From positions 1 through 9,620 of the forward strand of contig JBKPDV010000091.1 in the NCBI GenBank assembly GCA_046728075.1: a stretch of DNA of 9,620 nucleotides. The letters run 5' to 3'. A program made the translations under genes and the position numbers. This document shows positions 1 to 7,200 of the stretch, piece after piece (positions within the stretch are counted from its first letter, which is position 1; each line of letters starts with the position of its first letter). Under the pieces are notes generated by a model. That model did no database searches. It was not told where the DNA came from and worked only from the letters and a program-made list of their open reading frames with translations. This stretch comes from JBKPDV01 sp046728075 (GTDB lineage: Bacteria; Acidobacteriota; Thermoanaerobaculia; UBA5066; Gp7-AA6).

Positions 1-2
1 GC

Positions 3-407
3 ACCCAGGGAGCCTTCTATTTCCGCTTCGAGTTCTCGCACAGCATCGTGGACACGCGTGACCTCGGCGCGGTCGCGGCAAAAACCCTGACAGAGGCGCA
101 ACGCCACCGGAGCCAGGCCCATCAGTTGTCCGGGCCGGAGAACCTCTCAAACGCGCAGATCGCCGAGAAGCTCTCAGCGGCGACGCAAGAGACGATCCGG
201 TTCGTCGAGATCCCGGAAGCCGCCTTCCGCGGCGCTCTCGTCGAGTCGGGCGTGCCCGGTCCGTACGCCGACGACTACCTCAATCTGTTGCGTTATTACC
301 GGACGGGCGGCGGCGAAGGGGTCACGTCCGATGTCGCGAAGCTGACAGGCCGGCCGGCAACTTTCTTCGATCAGTTCGCCCGCGATCACGCAGCGGCATG
401 GAAATAG
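3..407 (+). CDS. NmrA-like NAD(P)-binding oxidoreductase, C-terminal part (5' end outside window)
   Basis: This is the C-terminal portion of an NmrA/SDR-a type NAD(P)-binding protein. The frame is open from base 3, and the protein enters from beyond the left edge. The GTG at 48 is not the start. It encodes the Val of the family's conserved 'VDTRDLGAVAA' segment, where homologues read vDvRDia. Downstream come 'HQLSGPENLSNAQIAEKLS' (usual form: yeLtGPeaLs..eiAe.Ls), a segment around 'VEIPEAAFRGAL', and the typical ending 'TGRPATFFDQFARDHAAAW'. The family includes NADPH-dependent reductases and redox-sensing regulators in the cytoplasm. The Rossmann GxxGxxG motif would lie upstream and cannot be checked. 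The stop at 405-407 overlaps a possible ATG at 398 of the zinc-finger gene, so the two genes are probably cotranscribed. The family is confident but the substrate is unknown. Confidence 0.85.
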   Translation, partial: TQGAFYFRFEFSHSIVDTRDLGAVAAKTLTEAQRHRSQAHQLSGPENLSNAQIAEKLSAATQETIRFVEIPEAAFRGALVESGVPGPYADDYLNLLRYYRTGGGEGVTSDVAKLTGRPATFFDQFARDHAAAWK

Positions 408-421
408 CGCGCGAGAGCACC

Positions 422-676
422 ATGGCGGCCTGCAAACATCTGAGCCAGATTCGCGACGTGACACCGTCGGCCGACGGTTGCGAGGACTGCCTGAAGATCG
501 GCGCAAGCTGGGTCCACCTTCGGCTCTGTCTCGAGTGCGGACACGTCGGCTGCTGCGATTCCTCTCCCAATCGGCACGCGACCAAGCACTTCCACCAGAC
601 GAAGCATCCAATCGTTCGCTCCTTCGAGCCCGGTGAAGATTGGCGCTGGTGTTATGTCGACGAGACCGAGGTCTGA
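422..676 (+). CDS. Stand-alone UBP-type zinc finger protein
   Basis: A protein of 84 residues made almost entirely of one ZnF-UBP domain (the zf-UBP/BUZ fold). The zinc-ligand pattern is complete: Cys4 and His6, Cys20 and Cys23, Cys36 and Cys39, Cys44, and His52, His56, His58 and His62. The bacterial hallmark segments 'VTPSADGCEDCL', 'CGHVGCCDSSPN' and 'PGEDWRWCYVDE' are present. In eukaryotes the fold binds the C-terminal Gly-Gly of ubiquitin. Bacteria generally lack ubiquitin, so the role here is unknown. An in-frame ATG at 398 would give 92 residues. I prefer 422 because homologues begin just before the first Cys and a GAGAG lies about 5-10 bases upstream. The gene starts 14 bases after the stop of the NmrA-like gene, which suggests one transcript. 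A 6-bp inverted repeat (CACGCT...AGCGTG, 677-697) follows the stop without a T tract. Confidence 0.88.
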   Translation: MAACKHLSQIRDVTPSADGCEDCLKIGASWVHLRLCLECGHVGCCDSSPNRHATKHFHQTKHPIVRSFEPGEDWRWCYVDETEV

Positions 677-740
677 CACGCTGGCTCGGAAAGCGTGGCC
701 CGAAGCGAGCTGAGTAAGCGATTTAAAGGGAGAAATCCAG

Positions 741-1292
741 ATGGCAAAATGGTTTTTCGAGCCGGGGCACACGGCGGCGGAGTTCTGTGCGCGCCACATG
801 ATGGTCTCCTGCGTGCGCGGGCACTTCAAGAACGTGCACGGCACGCTCGACTTCGACCCGGACAATCCCCAGGCGACTTCGGTCGACGTCACGATCGACG
901 CGAAGGGACTGTGGAGCGGTGAGCCGGACCGGGACACGCATTTGAAGAGCGCGGATTTTCTCGACGTGGAGAATCATCCGACGATCACCTTCCGAGGCCG
1001 TGGCGCCGAGCTGCGCGGAGCGGACGAGGCCAAGCTCAAGGGCGATCTCACCATCCGCGGCGTGACGCGCCCTGCTACCCTCGACGTGCGCTACCTCGGC
1101 CAGTGGCAGACGCCCTGGTGGGAGAACGGCGTCGACAAGGGTCCGAAAACGCGCGCGGGGTTTCTCGCCACGACCCGGATCAACCGGAAGGATTTCGGCG
1201 TGAACTGGAGCGGCACACTCGATCGCGGAGGCCTCGTCGTCAGCGACGACGTCGACATCACAATCGACGTCGAGGCCATCCGAGAAGACTGA
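741..1292 (+). CDS. YceI family lipid-binding barrel protein
   Basis: A full-length YceI-like protein of 183 residues. The family forms a lipocalin-like beta barrel that binds isoprenoids or other amphiphiles. Visible signatures, in order, are 'WFFEPGHTAAEFCARHMMV' (residues 4-22), 'VRGHFKNVHGTLDFDP' (25-40), the 'RDTHLKSADFLDVENHPTITF' region (64-84), 'LKGDLTIRGVTRP' (99-111), and 'RINRKDFGVNW' (146-156) with the acidic C-terminal strand. There is no signal peptide, so unlike E. coli YceI this one looks cytoplasmic. The start is supported by AAAGGGAGA at 725-733, about 8 bases upstream. The gene is 64 bp downstream of the zinc-finger gene and may belong to the same transcript. It converges on the outer-membrane gene with only 14 bp between stops and no clear terminator. 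Confidence 0.93.
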   Translation: MAKWFFEPGHTAAEFCARHMMVSCVRGHFKNVHGTLDFDPDNPQATSVDVTIDAKGLWSGEPDRDTHLKSADFLDVENHPTITFRGRGAELRGADEAKLKGDLTIRGVTRPATLDVRYLGQWQTPWWENGVDKGPKTRAGFLATTRINRKDFGVNWSGTLDRGGLVVSDDVDITIDVEAIRED

Positions 1293-1306
1293 CCTGGGCG
1301 GATCGC

Positions 1307-2152
1307 CTATCGCGCCTCGAGCTTCCGGAAGGGATGCTCGAAAGAAAGGTAGATCAAGATCGAGCGTTGCCCGCGGCTCGGCCCAACCCCAACGGGCACT
1401 CCGATGCCAGGCACGATCTGCAGTCCGTGGGGGACGTTCCACGCGTATCTCACGCCCGGCGACAGGAGAAACGTCCGGTCCGAGGCCGTCCGCCCCGGCC
1501 CGGCGACGGACTGCGTGCGCGCCCAGAAGACCTCGAGCATCAGGTCGAGCGTCGGCAACAGGTGAAAGATCGTGCTCTGCCCCAGATTCGCGACGGTCGT
1601 GTCGGCACGTTGCCCGAGCGTATTGCGCGCGCGCGGCGTCCAGGTAGCGCCCGCGTTCCAATGGGCGACGAGCCTTTCCGAGAGAACCGTGCTCACGGGA
1701 AAACTTACCTGGAAGCCCGGAGCGCCGCTTCCCAGCCCCTTTCGGTCGTCGCCGACCGGCACGAGAAGACTGAATCTCGGCGCGACCGCCGTCCGCGCTT
1801 GTCCGTTTCCCACGAGCTGATAGCGATAGTTGAGCGCGAGGTCGCCGAGTCCCAGCGCCCCACCCGATTCCGCGCCGAGCCTCAGGTAGGCCACGGTGTA
1901 GCTGAGCTGGTGCGTCTCTTTGGGAACCGGCCATTCCTGGGTAAACGTGTAAAGCCAGGCGCCTCCGGGATGGGTTCTCAGAAAGGAGTTGATGTGTTGG
2001 ACGACGCCAGGCTCCTGGTTGTAGGCCTCCTCGATCAGGAAGCTGTTGTCCTGAATGACCCCAGAGGACGGCGCCTTCTCCGTCGGAGGGCTCTGTCCTG
2101 CCATCGTAGCGGCCGCAGCCGCAAGGAGCAGAACGAGGCCGCCGCGGCGCAT
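1307..2152 (-). CDS. Putative outer-membrane beta-barrel protein (MetA/transporter-like)
   Basis: A protein of 281 residues with a Sec signal peptide (Arg-Arg, then a Leu/Ala-rich core at residues 5-18, with likely cleavage near AGQ at 18-20). The mature part alternates short amphipathic strands with turns: 'WLYTFTQEWPV', 'HQLSYTVAYLRL', 'GLGDLALNYRYQL', 'VAPRFSLLVPVGD', 'FQVSFPVSTVLSE', 'LVAHWNAGATWTP', 'LDLMLEVFWART', 'FLLSPGVRYAWN' and 'ILIYLSFEHPF'. This pattern resembles the families annotated as 'transporter' or MetA-pathway phenol-degradation-like barrels; the 'GDLALNYRYQL' and 'PRFSLLVPVGD' segments are characteristic. Location is inferred to be the outer membrane, and the substrate is unknown. 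No good Shine-Dalgarno sequence precedes the ATG: the only GAGG is about 17-20 bases away. The gene diverges from the acyltransferase gene across 56 bp, so the two promoters probably share that short stretch. Confidence 0.75.
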   Translation of the reverse strand: MRRGGLVLLLAAAAATMAGQSPPTEKAPSSGVIQDNSFLIEEAYNQEPGVVQHINSFLRTHPGGAWLYTFTQEWPVPKETHQLSYTVAYLRLGAESGGALGLGDLALNYRYQLVGNGQARTAVAPRFSLLVPVGDDRKGLGSGAPGFQVSFPVSTVLSERLVAHWNAGATWTPRARNTLGQRADTTVANLGQSTIFHLLPTLDLMLEVFWARTQSVAGPGRTASDRTFLLSPGVRYAWNVPHGLQIVPGIGVPVGVGPSRGQRSILIYLSFEHPFRKLEAR

Positions 2153-2208
2153 CGATTGGATAGAAGAACCTCACGCGCGCTCGGCTCCGATTTCCTAGAA
2201 TTCCCGGC

Positions 2209-2973
2209 ATGCTTCGATCCCGCCTGATCGCGGCACCCCTCTCGGCGCTGCTCTGGGCGAGCTATGTCGCGATCGTGATCCTCTGGACGCCGCTCGTTCT
2301 CGTCTACCGCCTGGTCACGTTTCCCTGGGATCCGGATCGCTATCGTGTGGGGCGTCTCTTTCATGACTCCGCGGCGTTCGCGGCGAGGATCAATCCCTTC
2401 TGGACGTTTCGCATTCTCGACGACGTCCATCCCGACGGTCGCAAACCGTACGTCGTCGTCGCCAACCACAGCTCCTTCACCGATGTCTTCCTCCTCGCCA
2501 CGCTCCCCTGGGAGATGAAGTTCCTGTCCAAGAAATCGATCTTCCGGATTCCGCTTCTCGGATGGCAGATGACAGTCGCGGGTGATGTGCCGATCGTGCG
2601 CGGAAACCGGGAGAGCACACTCGAAGCGATCCGAAACCTGCGCGAGCGACTCGATCGGCGGGTCTCCGTCCTCTTCTTCCCGGAGGGGACGCGCAGCGCC
2701 GACGGCACGCTGGGCCAGTTCCGGGAGGGCGCGTTCCGGCTCGCCATCGAGGCGGGCGTCGAGGTTCTCCCGCTCGCGATTCTGGGCGCGGCGGGAAGCC
2801 TCCCCAAGCACTCCTTCGTTTTTCAGCCCGCGACGGCAACCCTCGTCGTTCTGACTCCCGAGCCGACGGCCGGCCTCTCCGCCGCCGACGCGACCCGGCT
2901 GAGCGAGCGCGTGCGCGACCGCATTGCGGAAGCGATTCGCGGTCATCGCGAGACCGCGGAACCTGATCGCTAG
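2209..2973 (+). CDS. plsC: 1-acyl-sn-glycerol-3-phosphate acyltransferase (PlsC-like)
   Basis: A membrane-bound acyltransferase of 254 residues that would convert lysophosphatidate plus acyl-CoA or acyl-ACP to phosphatidate in phospholipid synthesis at the inner membrane. A hydrophobic anchor occupies residues about 8-36. The four family motifs are present: the catalytic HX4D in NHSSFTD (His87, Asp92), the VPIVRG substrate motif (127-132), FPEGTRS (157-163), and VLPLAI (186-191). The length is normal for PlsC. The ATG is preceded by no clear Shine-Dalgarno sequence. A TAGAAT box at 2197-2202 sits where it would place the transcription start on the ATG, so leaderless translation is conceivable. 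Other PlsC-fold enzymes, such as lyso-ornithine-lipid acyltransferase (OlsA), share these motifs, so the acceptor lipid is not certain. Confidence 0.9.
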   Translation: MLRSRLIAAPLSALLWASYVAIVILWTPLVLVYRLVTFPWDPDRYRVGRLFHDSAAFAARINPFWTFRILDDVHPDGRKPYVVVANHSSFTDVFLLATLPWEMKFLSKKSIFRIPLLGWQMTVAGDVPIVRGNRESTLEAIRNLRERLDRRVSVLFFPEGTRSADGTLGQFREGAFRLAIEAGVEVLPLAILGAAGSLPKHSFVFQPATATLVVLTPEPTAGLSAADATRLSERVRDRIAEAIRGHRETAEPDR

Positions 2974-2998
2974 GTCGTTCCCCTTCTTTACGGAGCAG

Positions 2999-3015
2999 TA
3001 GGATGATTGATCATC
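2999..3015 (+). promoter_or_regulatory. Operator-like palindrome with possible -10 box
   Basis: The inverted repeat GATGAT-TG-ATCATC occupies 3002-3015, about 29 bases upstream of the next start codon. It overlaps a TAGGAT (-10-like) hexamer at 2999-3004. No convincing -35 box is visible at the right distance. The overlap is what a repressor operator would look like, but short palindromes also arise by chance, so this is a weak call. Confidence 0.28.
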
Positions 3016-3043
3016 GTCGGCTCGGCGCCGGCCCGGAGGTCCC

Positions 3044-3460
3044 ATGCGTTTTCATTCGACTGTTTGCCTGATCCTTGTGACCACCGGAATGCTTCGGTCG
3101 TTGACGGCAGGAGAGCAAAAGAGCAAGCGCCTGCCCGTCGGGTCATGGGGAGGACAGGGGATCCGATTGGAGACTTCCGAGAGCGGGGCCACGATCGAGT
3201 ATGACTGCGCTCATGGCTCGATCGATCAGCCGATCTCCATCGATGACGCAGGCCGCTTCGACGTGAAGGGGCTTCATTTCCGGGAACACGGGGGCCCGAT
3301 TCGCGAAGGCGAGCAGGCGAAAGGAGAACCGGTACGCTACGTCGGCCAGACGGACGGGGACACCCTGACCCTGACTGTCCGCTTCGTGAATCGAGACGAG
3401 ACCACCGGCACCTTCACGCTGGTGCGCGGCAAGCCCGGCCGCATTCGCCGCTGCCTCTAG
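3044..3460 (+). CDS. Small secreted protein of unknown function
   Basis: A protein of 138 residues with a Sec signal peptide (MRFH followed by a hydrophobic stretch at residues 6-20, with cleavage probably near TAG at 21-23). The mature part of about 115 residues looks like a single all-beta domain. It opens with 'PVGSWGGQGIRLETSESGATIEYDCAHGSI' (31-60) and continues with 'GRFDVKGLHFREHGGPI' (70-86), 'YVGQTDGDTLTLTV' (99-112) and 'TGTFTLVRGKPGRIRRCL' at the end. I recognise this layout from uncharacterised secreted bacterial proteins but know of no assigned function. Two cysteines remain after processing, Cys55 and the penultimate Cys137, and could form a disulfide. The start is well supported by GGAGG at 3035-3039. 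The gene lies 70 bp after the acyltransferase and converges on the large lipoprotein gene. Confidence 0.8.
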   Translation: MRFHSTVCLILVTTGMLRSLTAGEQKSKRLPVGSWGGQGIRLETSESGATIEYDCAHGSIDQPISIDDAGRFDVKGLHFREHGGPIREGEQAKGEPVRYVGQTDGDTLTLTVRFVNRDETTGTFTLVRGKPGRIRRCL

Positions 3461-3487
3461 CGGCTCTGCTCGGGCAAGAAAGAGAAG

Positions 3488-3524
3488 CGGGCGCTCCCCG
3501 AGAAATCTCTGCGGGGAGCGCCCG
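3488..3524. terminator. Strong hairpin between convergent genes, probable bidirectional terminator
   Basis: A perfect 13-bp GC-rich inverted repeat has CGGGCGCTCCCCG at 3488-3500 and its complement at 3512-3524. Three further pairs (AGA/TCT) are possible inside the loop. It lies 27 bases after the small secreted protein's stop and 6 bases after the lipoprotein's stop. In the minus direction the hairpin is followed by a pyrimidine-rich CTTCTCTTTCTT tract, so termination should be better for the lipoprotein transcript. In the plus direction only a weak T-containing tail follows. Confidence 0.82.
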
Positions 3525-3530
3525 TCCAAA

Positions 3531-6500
3531 TCACTGTTTCGGCCCGACGATCGGACCGTCGCCGATAACGAAGTAGCCCGGAGGAGGCGCCCCGGCGTGT
3601 GCCTCGCAGTAGGCCTTGGCGGCCGCCGCCTGAGCGTTGACCGCGGCGATGGAGGAAGCGCTCTGATCGTGCGGGACGACGACCGTGTTGCAGGTCACGA
3701 CTGTGCCGCACGCGTCTGTCGCCTTCACGACGATCAGGTAAACACGCCCGTCCCCATTGCCGTCGCGCTCGGAGCGCAGGCGTAGCGTCCCAACCGCGAT
3801 GTCCTTGGCATCGGGCGAGAAGTTGCCGTCCCCTGCGTCGGACAGATCGTCCTCATCCCCGAAGACGCTCACCTGGATCGTCTTGGGACCGGGGCAGTCC
3901 CCGGTCGCGGTGGCCGCGAGTCCGACATTGACGAGATTGTGGTTGGGCGGCCAGAGCGAGGAGGTCGAGACGGAGGTCGTCAATCGGGGACATTCCCCGC
4001 CGCCATCGGTGTTGGTCAAGAGTCCCGACACCTTCAGGCTGTAGGCCGAACAGAGCTGGTTCGCGTTCACCTCGTTGACGACTAACACGGCGGATTGTCC
4101 TGCCGGGAGATTGAAGGAGTACGAGCCGGTGCCGGTGAAGCTTGCGCCCTCGTCGGCAAGGTAGTTCTGACAGATGTTGGCCGGGTTGAAGCTGCCCAGA
4201 TATGCCGTGCTGAAAATGTTGAGGCCGCTTCCGCCGCCGGCAGAGCACGGACCGGAAACGTCGACCGTGACGCAGGCCGACACGCCTCCAAGATTGGTGA
4301 CCGTGTAGGAATCGTAGTGCCGTGTCCCCGTTCCGGTCGTTCCCGGACAGGCCGCCTTGGGAGGAGCGCAGACGCTGGAGACCCCGTCACGGAAAATACG
4401 CAGGTTCTGCGTGGGATCGGTGAGATCGATGCTCCCCGTAAAGGTGACGGGCGGGGCCGTGCACGTCGGTAGGCTGAAGCTAAAGGTGTGAGCCCCGGTC
4501 GAATCGTTCACGGCCTCGGTGAAGTTGATCGGCGTCCCGCATGCGAAGGTGGGCGAAGTGCTCACCTCGAAGGGAATCGTGTTCGTTGCGCTCCCGCCCT
4601 CCGGGATGTTCGGGTAGGGAGAGTTGGGCTGCGTGATCGTGACTCCCGGAGTGGTGGAGGAAAGGGTCGCCGAGATTCCGGTGTCGAGCGCGCAACCGAC
4701 GTTGGCAAGCGTCACGAGGAGGGTGTTGCACTCGTTCCGGTCGATGATGCCGTTTCCGTTTCCTCCCGAGACCGAAGCAGACTTGAAGACGAGGTTCGGC
4801 GACCCGGAGAGACAGGCGTTGTAGGTCGTCGTGCCTCCGTTGGTGATTGTGACCGTCGCCGGAGAGGTCGGAGTACAACTCGGGCCCGTGACGCGAACCG
4901 TGTACGTTCCGGGCGAGAGCGTGATCGAGTAGGTCCCGGCCGCGGTGACGGGAGCCGTGTGTCCGTCGGAGATCTCCACCAGCGCGCCCACGGCGGGAAG
5001 TCCCGTGTCGCAGAACGTGACTGTGCCGCTCAACGTTCCCTTTTGCGGAGCGGTGCAGCCGGGATTGACCTTGAAGCTTCCGATCCGGGTCAGCCAGCCT
5101 GCCGCGCTCGTCGCCTGACTGGCCGGCGTGTAGTACTCGGTCGTGTACCAGAAGGTGCATTCATCACTGGGGTCGACCGTCAGGCCGCTGTAGTCTCCCC
5201 AGCGGTTGTTGGTGGTCGTCTGCACACCGCTGCCCGCTTGCAGCGTGGCCTCCCCCTGGAAGAGGCCGCCCGGCGGATCGGACGCGAGCCGGCCGGCGTA
5301 GCGGATTCCCGGGAACACCGTGGTGCTCGAGACGCTGAACCCGACCCCGATGTTCCCCTCGTGGTCCATCGCGGCGCTGGCCATCCACCGGTTGGTTCCG
5401 TCCGCAGGCGCATAGGTCGCCTGCTCGTTGACGACGAAGTTTCCGCTCGGCAGAGGCCGGCGCAGCTCGTAGTAGCGGACGCCGGCGCGGTACGTTCCAA
5501 AAACCGTCGAGGCGGGCGCTCCCACCGTGTGGTTGAGCACCATGGACTCGTGGTCTCCGAAGTTGCGGTAAGCCATCCGGTGCATGAAGCGGTCCGAAAT
5601 GGAGTCCAGGGCCGTCGTTACTCCGTTTGCCGGAGGCGGCTGCGGGATGTCTCTCCTTCCCGCGGGGTTGATCAGACTGAAGGCCGCAACGGGGAGCGGA
5701 GCGGCATAGGTTGTCTGGGGCTCGGTGAACGTGGAGTTGGCCGGGACGGCGAAATCCGCGTGGAAGTCGAACAGCCGGATGCCATTCGCCGGATCACCGA
5801 AGTCGGTGGCGGTCAAGTAAGCGAAGATACCGGGCCGGCCTACGGGAGGCGGGGTCAGGCCGTCCACATCCGCGAAGAGTCCGCCGCCGATCCCCTCCGG
5901 GTGCGAAGCCAGGTTCAGATTGAAGTAGATGAAGTTGGCGGTCGGGTCGCCGGCCAGCATCTTCTTGCGGTTGAGGGCGTAGACGCCGGTGCCGTTGAAC
6001 GGTCCGCCGTTGGTGAACTGGTGGACCATCATGTAGTAAGCGTCGGGCCACACGCCGATGTGGGGATAGTCGGGAAACTCGTTGCCCGGCGTGATGAAGT
6101 CGTAAACGAAGTAGGCGCCGGTCGGGTCAGAGGTCTTCGAGACCGCGACGCACTCGTGGTACGGGGGAGCGGTCTGGCTGGCGAACGCGAACTGACTCAG
6201 GAGCCAGCGGTCGGAGAGAGGGTCATAGAGCACGATCGGATCCCCGGCGTCCTGTACCGAGCATTGCCCGCCGATCGGGGCGAACAGGCTGCTCAGCTTG
6301 AAGGGAGCGCTCAACGGGACTCCGGTCTTGCTGTAGACGCGCACCAGGAGGTTGATCTGTTGCACGTAGTGATTCGGACCCACGTCGCCGTTGTCGTCGG
6401 AGGGGTTGACTCGGCCGCCGAAGGCGTTGAAGTTGTCGGTGTTGTTCAAGCCGTCGAAGCTCACGATCGGAGGCGTCAGGGCGTTGATCGCCAATGACGT

Positions 6501-6977
6501 CTGAAGAGCCGCGTCGCCGGCCTTCTTGCGAGACGACGGCGCCGACGGGACCAGGGTGCGAATCTCCGGATTGTCCGGGCCCTCGCGGGCTTCGCCGCTC
6601 AAATCCTCGCGGTCCGTCTCGCTGAGCGACGGCGGAAGATCGCGCACGGCCGGAGACTCACCGAATCCGACCGCCTGGAAATCGAACGGCCCCCCTCCCT
6701 GTGCCATCGCCTGCGCCTGCTCTTGCGCACGTGCGGCGGCCTCCGGGCTGACTCGGGAGGACTCGATGCCGCCGGAGCCGCTCGCGACCGCCGTCGCTCG
6801 CGACGGCGCGGATGGCCTGCTCGCAGCAGCCGTCGCCTTCGCCCCGACTGCGACGCCTTTCTTCGCAGACGACGGAACGGCCTTATCGGCGTCAGCGGGC
6901 CCGCGCGTGTGCGACACACAAGAGGACACGGAAACAGCCAGCAGGATGGAAACGAAAGAGAATGGGCGAACCTTCAT
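3531..6977 (-). CDS. Large multidomain secreted lipoprotein with propeller-like and Ig-like modules
   Basis: A protein of 1148 residues. It begins with a lipoprotein signal peptide whose lipobox is V17-S-S-C20. Next is an Ala/Ser/Gly-rich low-complexity linker (about 21-160). A large beta-rich domain (about 168-640) carries 'GDVGPNHYVQQIN', 'DPIVLYDPLSDRWLLSQF', 'DYPHIGVWPDAYYMMVHQF', 'MHRMAYRNFGDHESMV', 'NRWGDYSGLTVDP' and 'CTFWYTTEYY'. I read these as a propeller-like fold seen in uncharacterised secreted bacterial proteins. A carboxypeptidase-regulatory-like module follows (646-722). Then comes a domain with an EF-hand-like loop, GNGNGIIDRNE (739-749), in 727-840, and another beta domain (845-986). 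The C-terminal module (996-1103) has the 'LWPPNHNLV' motif and the DGNGDG loop (1072-1077). After the lipid Cys there are 22 cysteines, 20 of them after residue 600, suggesting many disulfides outside the cytoplasm. No catalytic motif is recognised. Adhesion or binding is a guess. GAGGAGGG (6985-6992) is the Shine-Dalgarno sequence. Confidence 0.88.
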   Translation of the reverse strand: MKVRPFSFVSILLAVSVSSCVSHTRGPADADKAVPSSAKKGVAVGAKATAAASRPSAPSRATAVASGSGGIESSRVSPEAAARAQEQAQAMAQGGGPFDFQAVGFGESPAVRDLPPSLSETDREDLSGEAREGPDNPEIRTLVPSAPSSRKKAGDAALQTSLAINALTPPIVSFDGLNNTDNFNAFGGRVNPSDDNGDVGPNHYVQQINLLVRVYSKTGVPLSAPFKLSSLFAPIGGQCSVQDAGDPIVLYDPLSDRWLLSQFAFASQTAPPYHECVAVSKTSDPTGAYFVYDFITPGNEFPDYPHIGVWPDAYYMMVHQFTNGGPFNGTGVYALNRKKMLAGDPTANFIYFNLNLASHPEGIGGGLFADVDGLTPPPVGRPGIFAYLTATDFGDPANGIRLFDFHADFAVPANSTFTEPQTTYAAPLPVAAFSLINPAGRRDIPQPPPANGVTTALDSISDRFMHRMAYRNFGDHESMVLNHTVGAPASTVFGTYRAGVRYYELRRPLPSGNFVVNEQATYAPADGTNRWMASAAMDHEGNIGVGFSVSSTTVFPGIRYAGRLASDPPGGLFQGEATLQAGSGVQTTTNNRWGDYSGLTVDPSDECTFWYTTEYYTPASQATSAAGWLTRIGSFKVNPGCTAPQKGTLSGTVTFCDTGLPAVGALVEISDGHTAPVTAAGTYSITLSPGTYTVRVTGPSCTPTSPATVTITNGGTTTYNACLSGSPNLVFKSASVSGGNGNGIIDRNECNTLLVTLANVGCALDTGISATLSSTTPGVTITQPNSPYPNIPEGGSATNTIPFEVSTSPTFACGTPINFTEAVNDSTGAHTFSFSLPTCTAPPVTFTGSIDLTDPTQNLRIFRDGVSSVCAPPKAACPGTTGTGTRHYDSYTVTNLGGVSACVTVDVSGPCSAGGGSGLNIFSTAYLGSFNPANICQNYLADEGASFTGTGSYSFNLPAGQSAVLVVNEVNANQLCSAYSLKVSGLLTNTDGGGECPRLTTSVSTSSLWPPNHNLVNVGLAATATGDCPGPKTIQVSVFGDEDDLSDAGDGNFSPDAKDIAVGTLRLRSERDGNGDGRVYLIVVKATDACGTVVTCNTVVVPHDQSASSIAAVNAQAAAAKAYCEAHAGAPPPGYFVIGDGPIVGPKQ

Positions 6978-7063
6978 GACAAAGCCCTCCTCAGAGCAAA
7001 GAAGAAACTCGCGCCAATGGATCTCGCCTATCCCGATGGAAGCTTCAATAGATGTGTGGCCGC

Positions 7064-7093
7064 AACCTATTGCGCCGCTCCGGTTAGTGTCAA
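7064..7093 (-). promoter_or_regulatory. Sigma70-like promoter of the large lipoprotein gene
   Basis: On the minus strand there is a perfect -35 box TTGACA (7093 to 7088) and, after an 18-base spacer, TAGGTT (7069 to 7064), which keeps the three most conserved -10 bases. Transcription would start near 7057, giving an untranslated leader of about 80 bases before the ATG at 6977. The stretch 7094-7198 further upstream shows nothing I can identify beyond a small CGCC-TTCG-GGCG hairpin at 7142-7153. Confidence 0.5.
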
Positions 7094-7200
7094 GAGAAAA
7101 GCGGAATTATCTTCGGTGCAATCCCGCGATCGGCGAGCAGTCGCCTTCGGGCGGCAAGCAAGAGGAGAACGAGGATTACTCCATGCCGGGTGAGCTCCAG

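Noticed and set aside
48..50. GTG as the start codon of the first gene
   Set aside because: The open frame continues to the left edge, and this codon falls inside a conserved family motif, so the gene is truncated by the window rather than starting here.
723..2210. A 495-codon minus-strand frame covering yceI and the outer-membrane gene
   Set aside because: It is Arg/Gly/Pro-rich, runs across two clearly assigned genes in other frames, and has no homologous motifs.
1103..2227. A 374-codon plus-strand frame overlapping yceI and antisense to the barrel gene
   Set aside because: Its composition is typical of shadow frames (Arg-rich), and the real genes on both strands have recognisable families.
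4488..6497. A 669-codon open frame on the plus strand opposite the lipoprotein gene
   Set aside because: It reads as Arg/Gly/Val-rich with no recognisable family. It is the antisense shadow of a well-supported secreted protein and is explained by GC-rich third positions.
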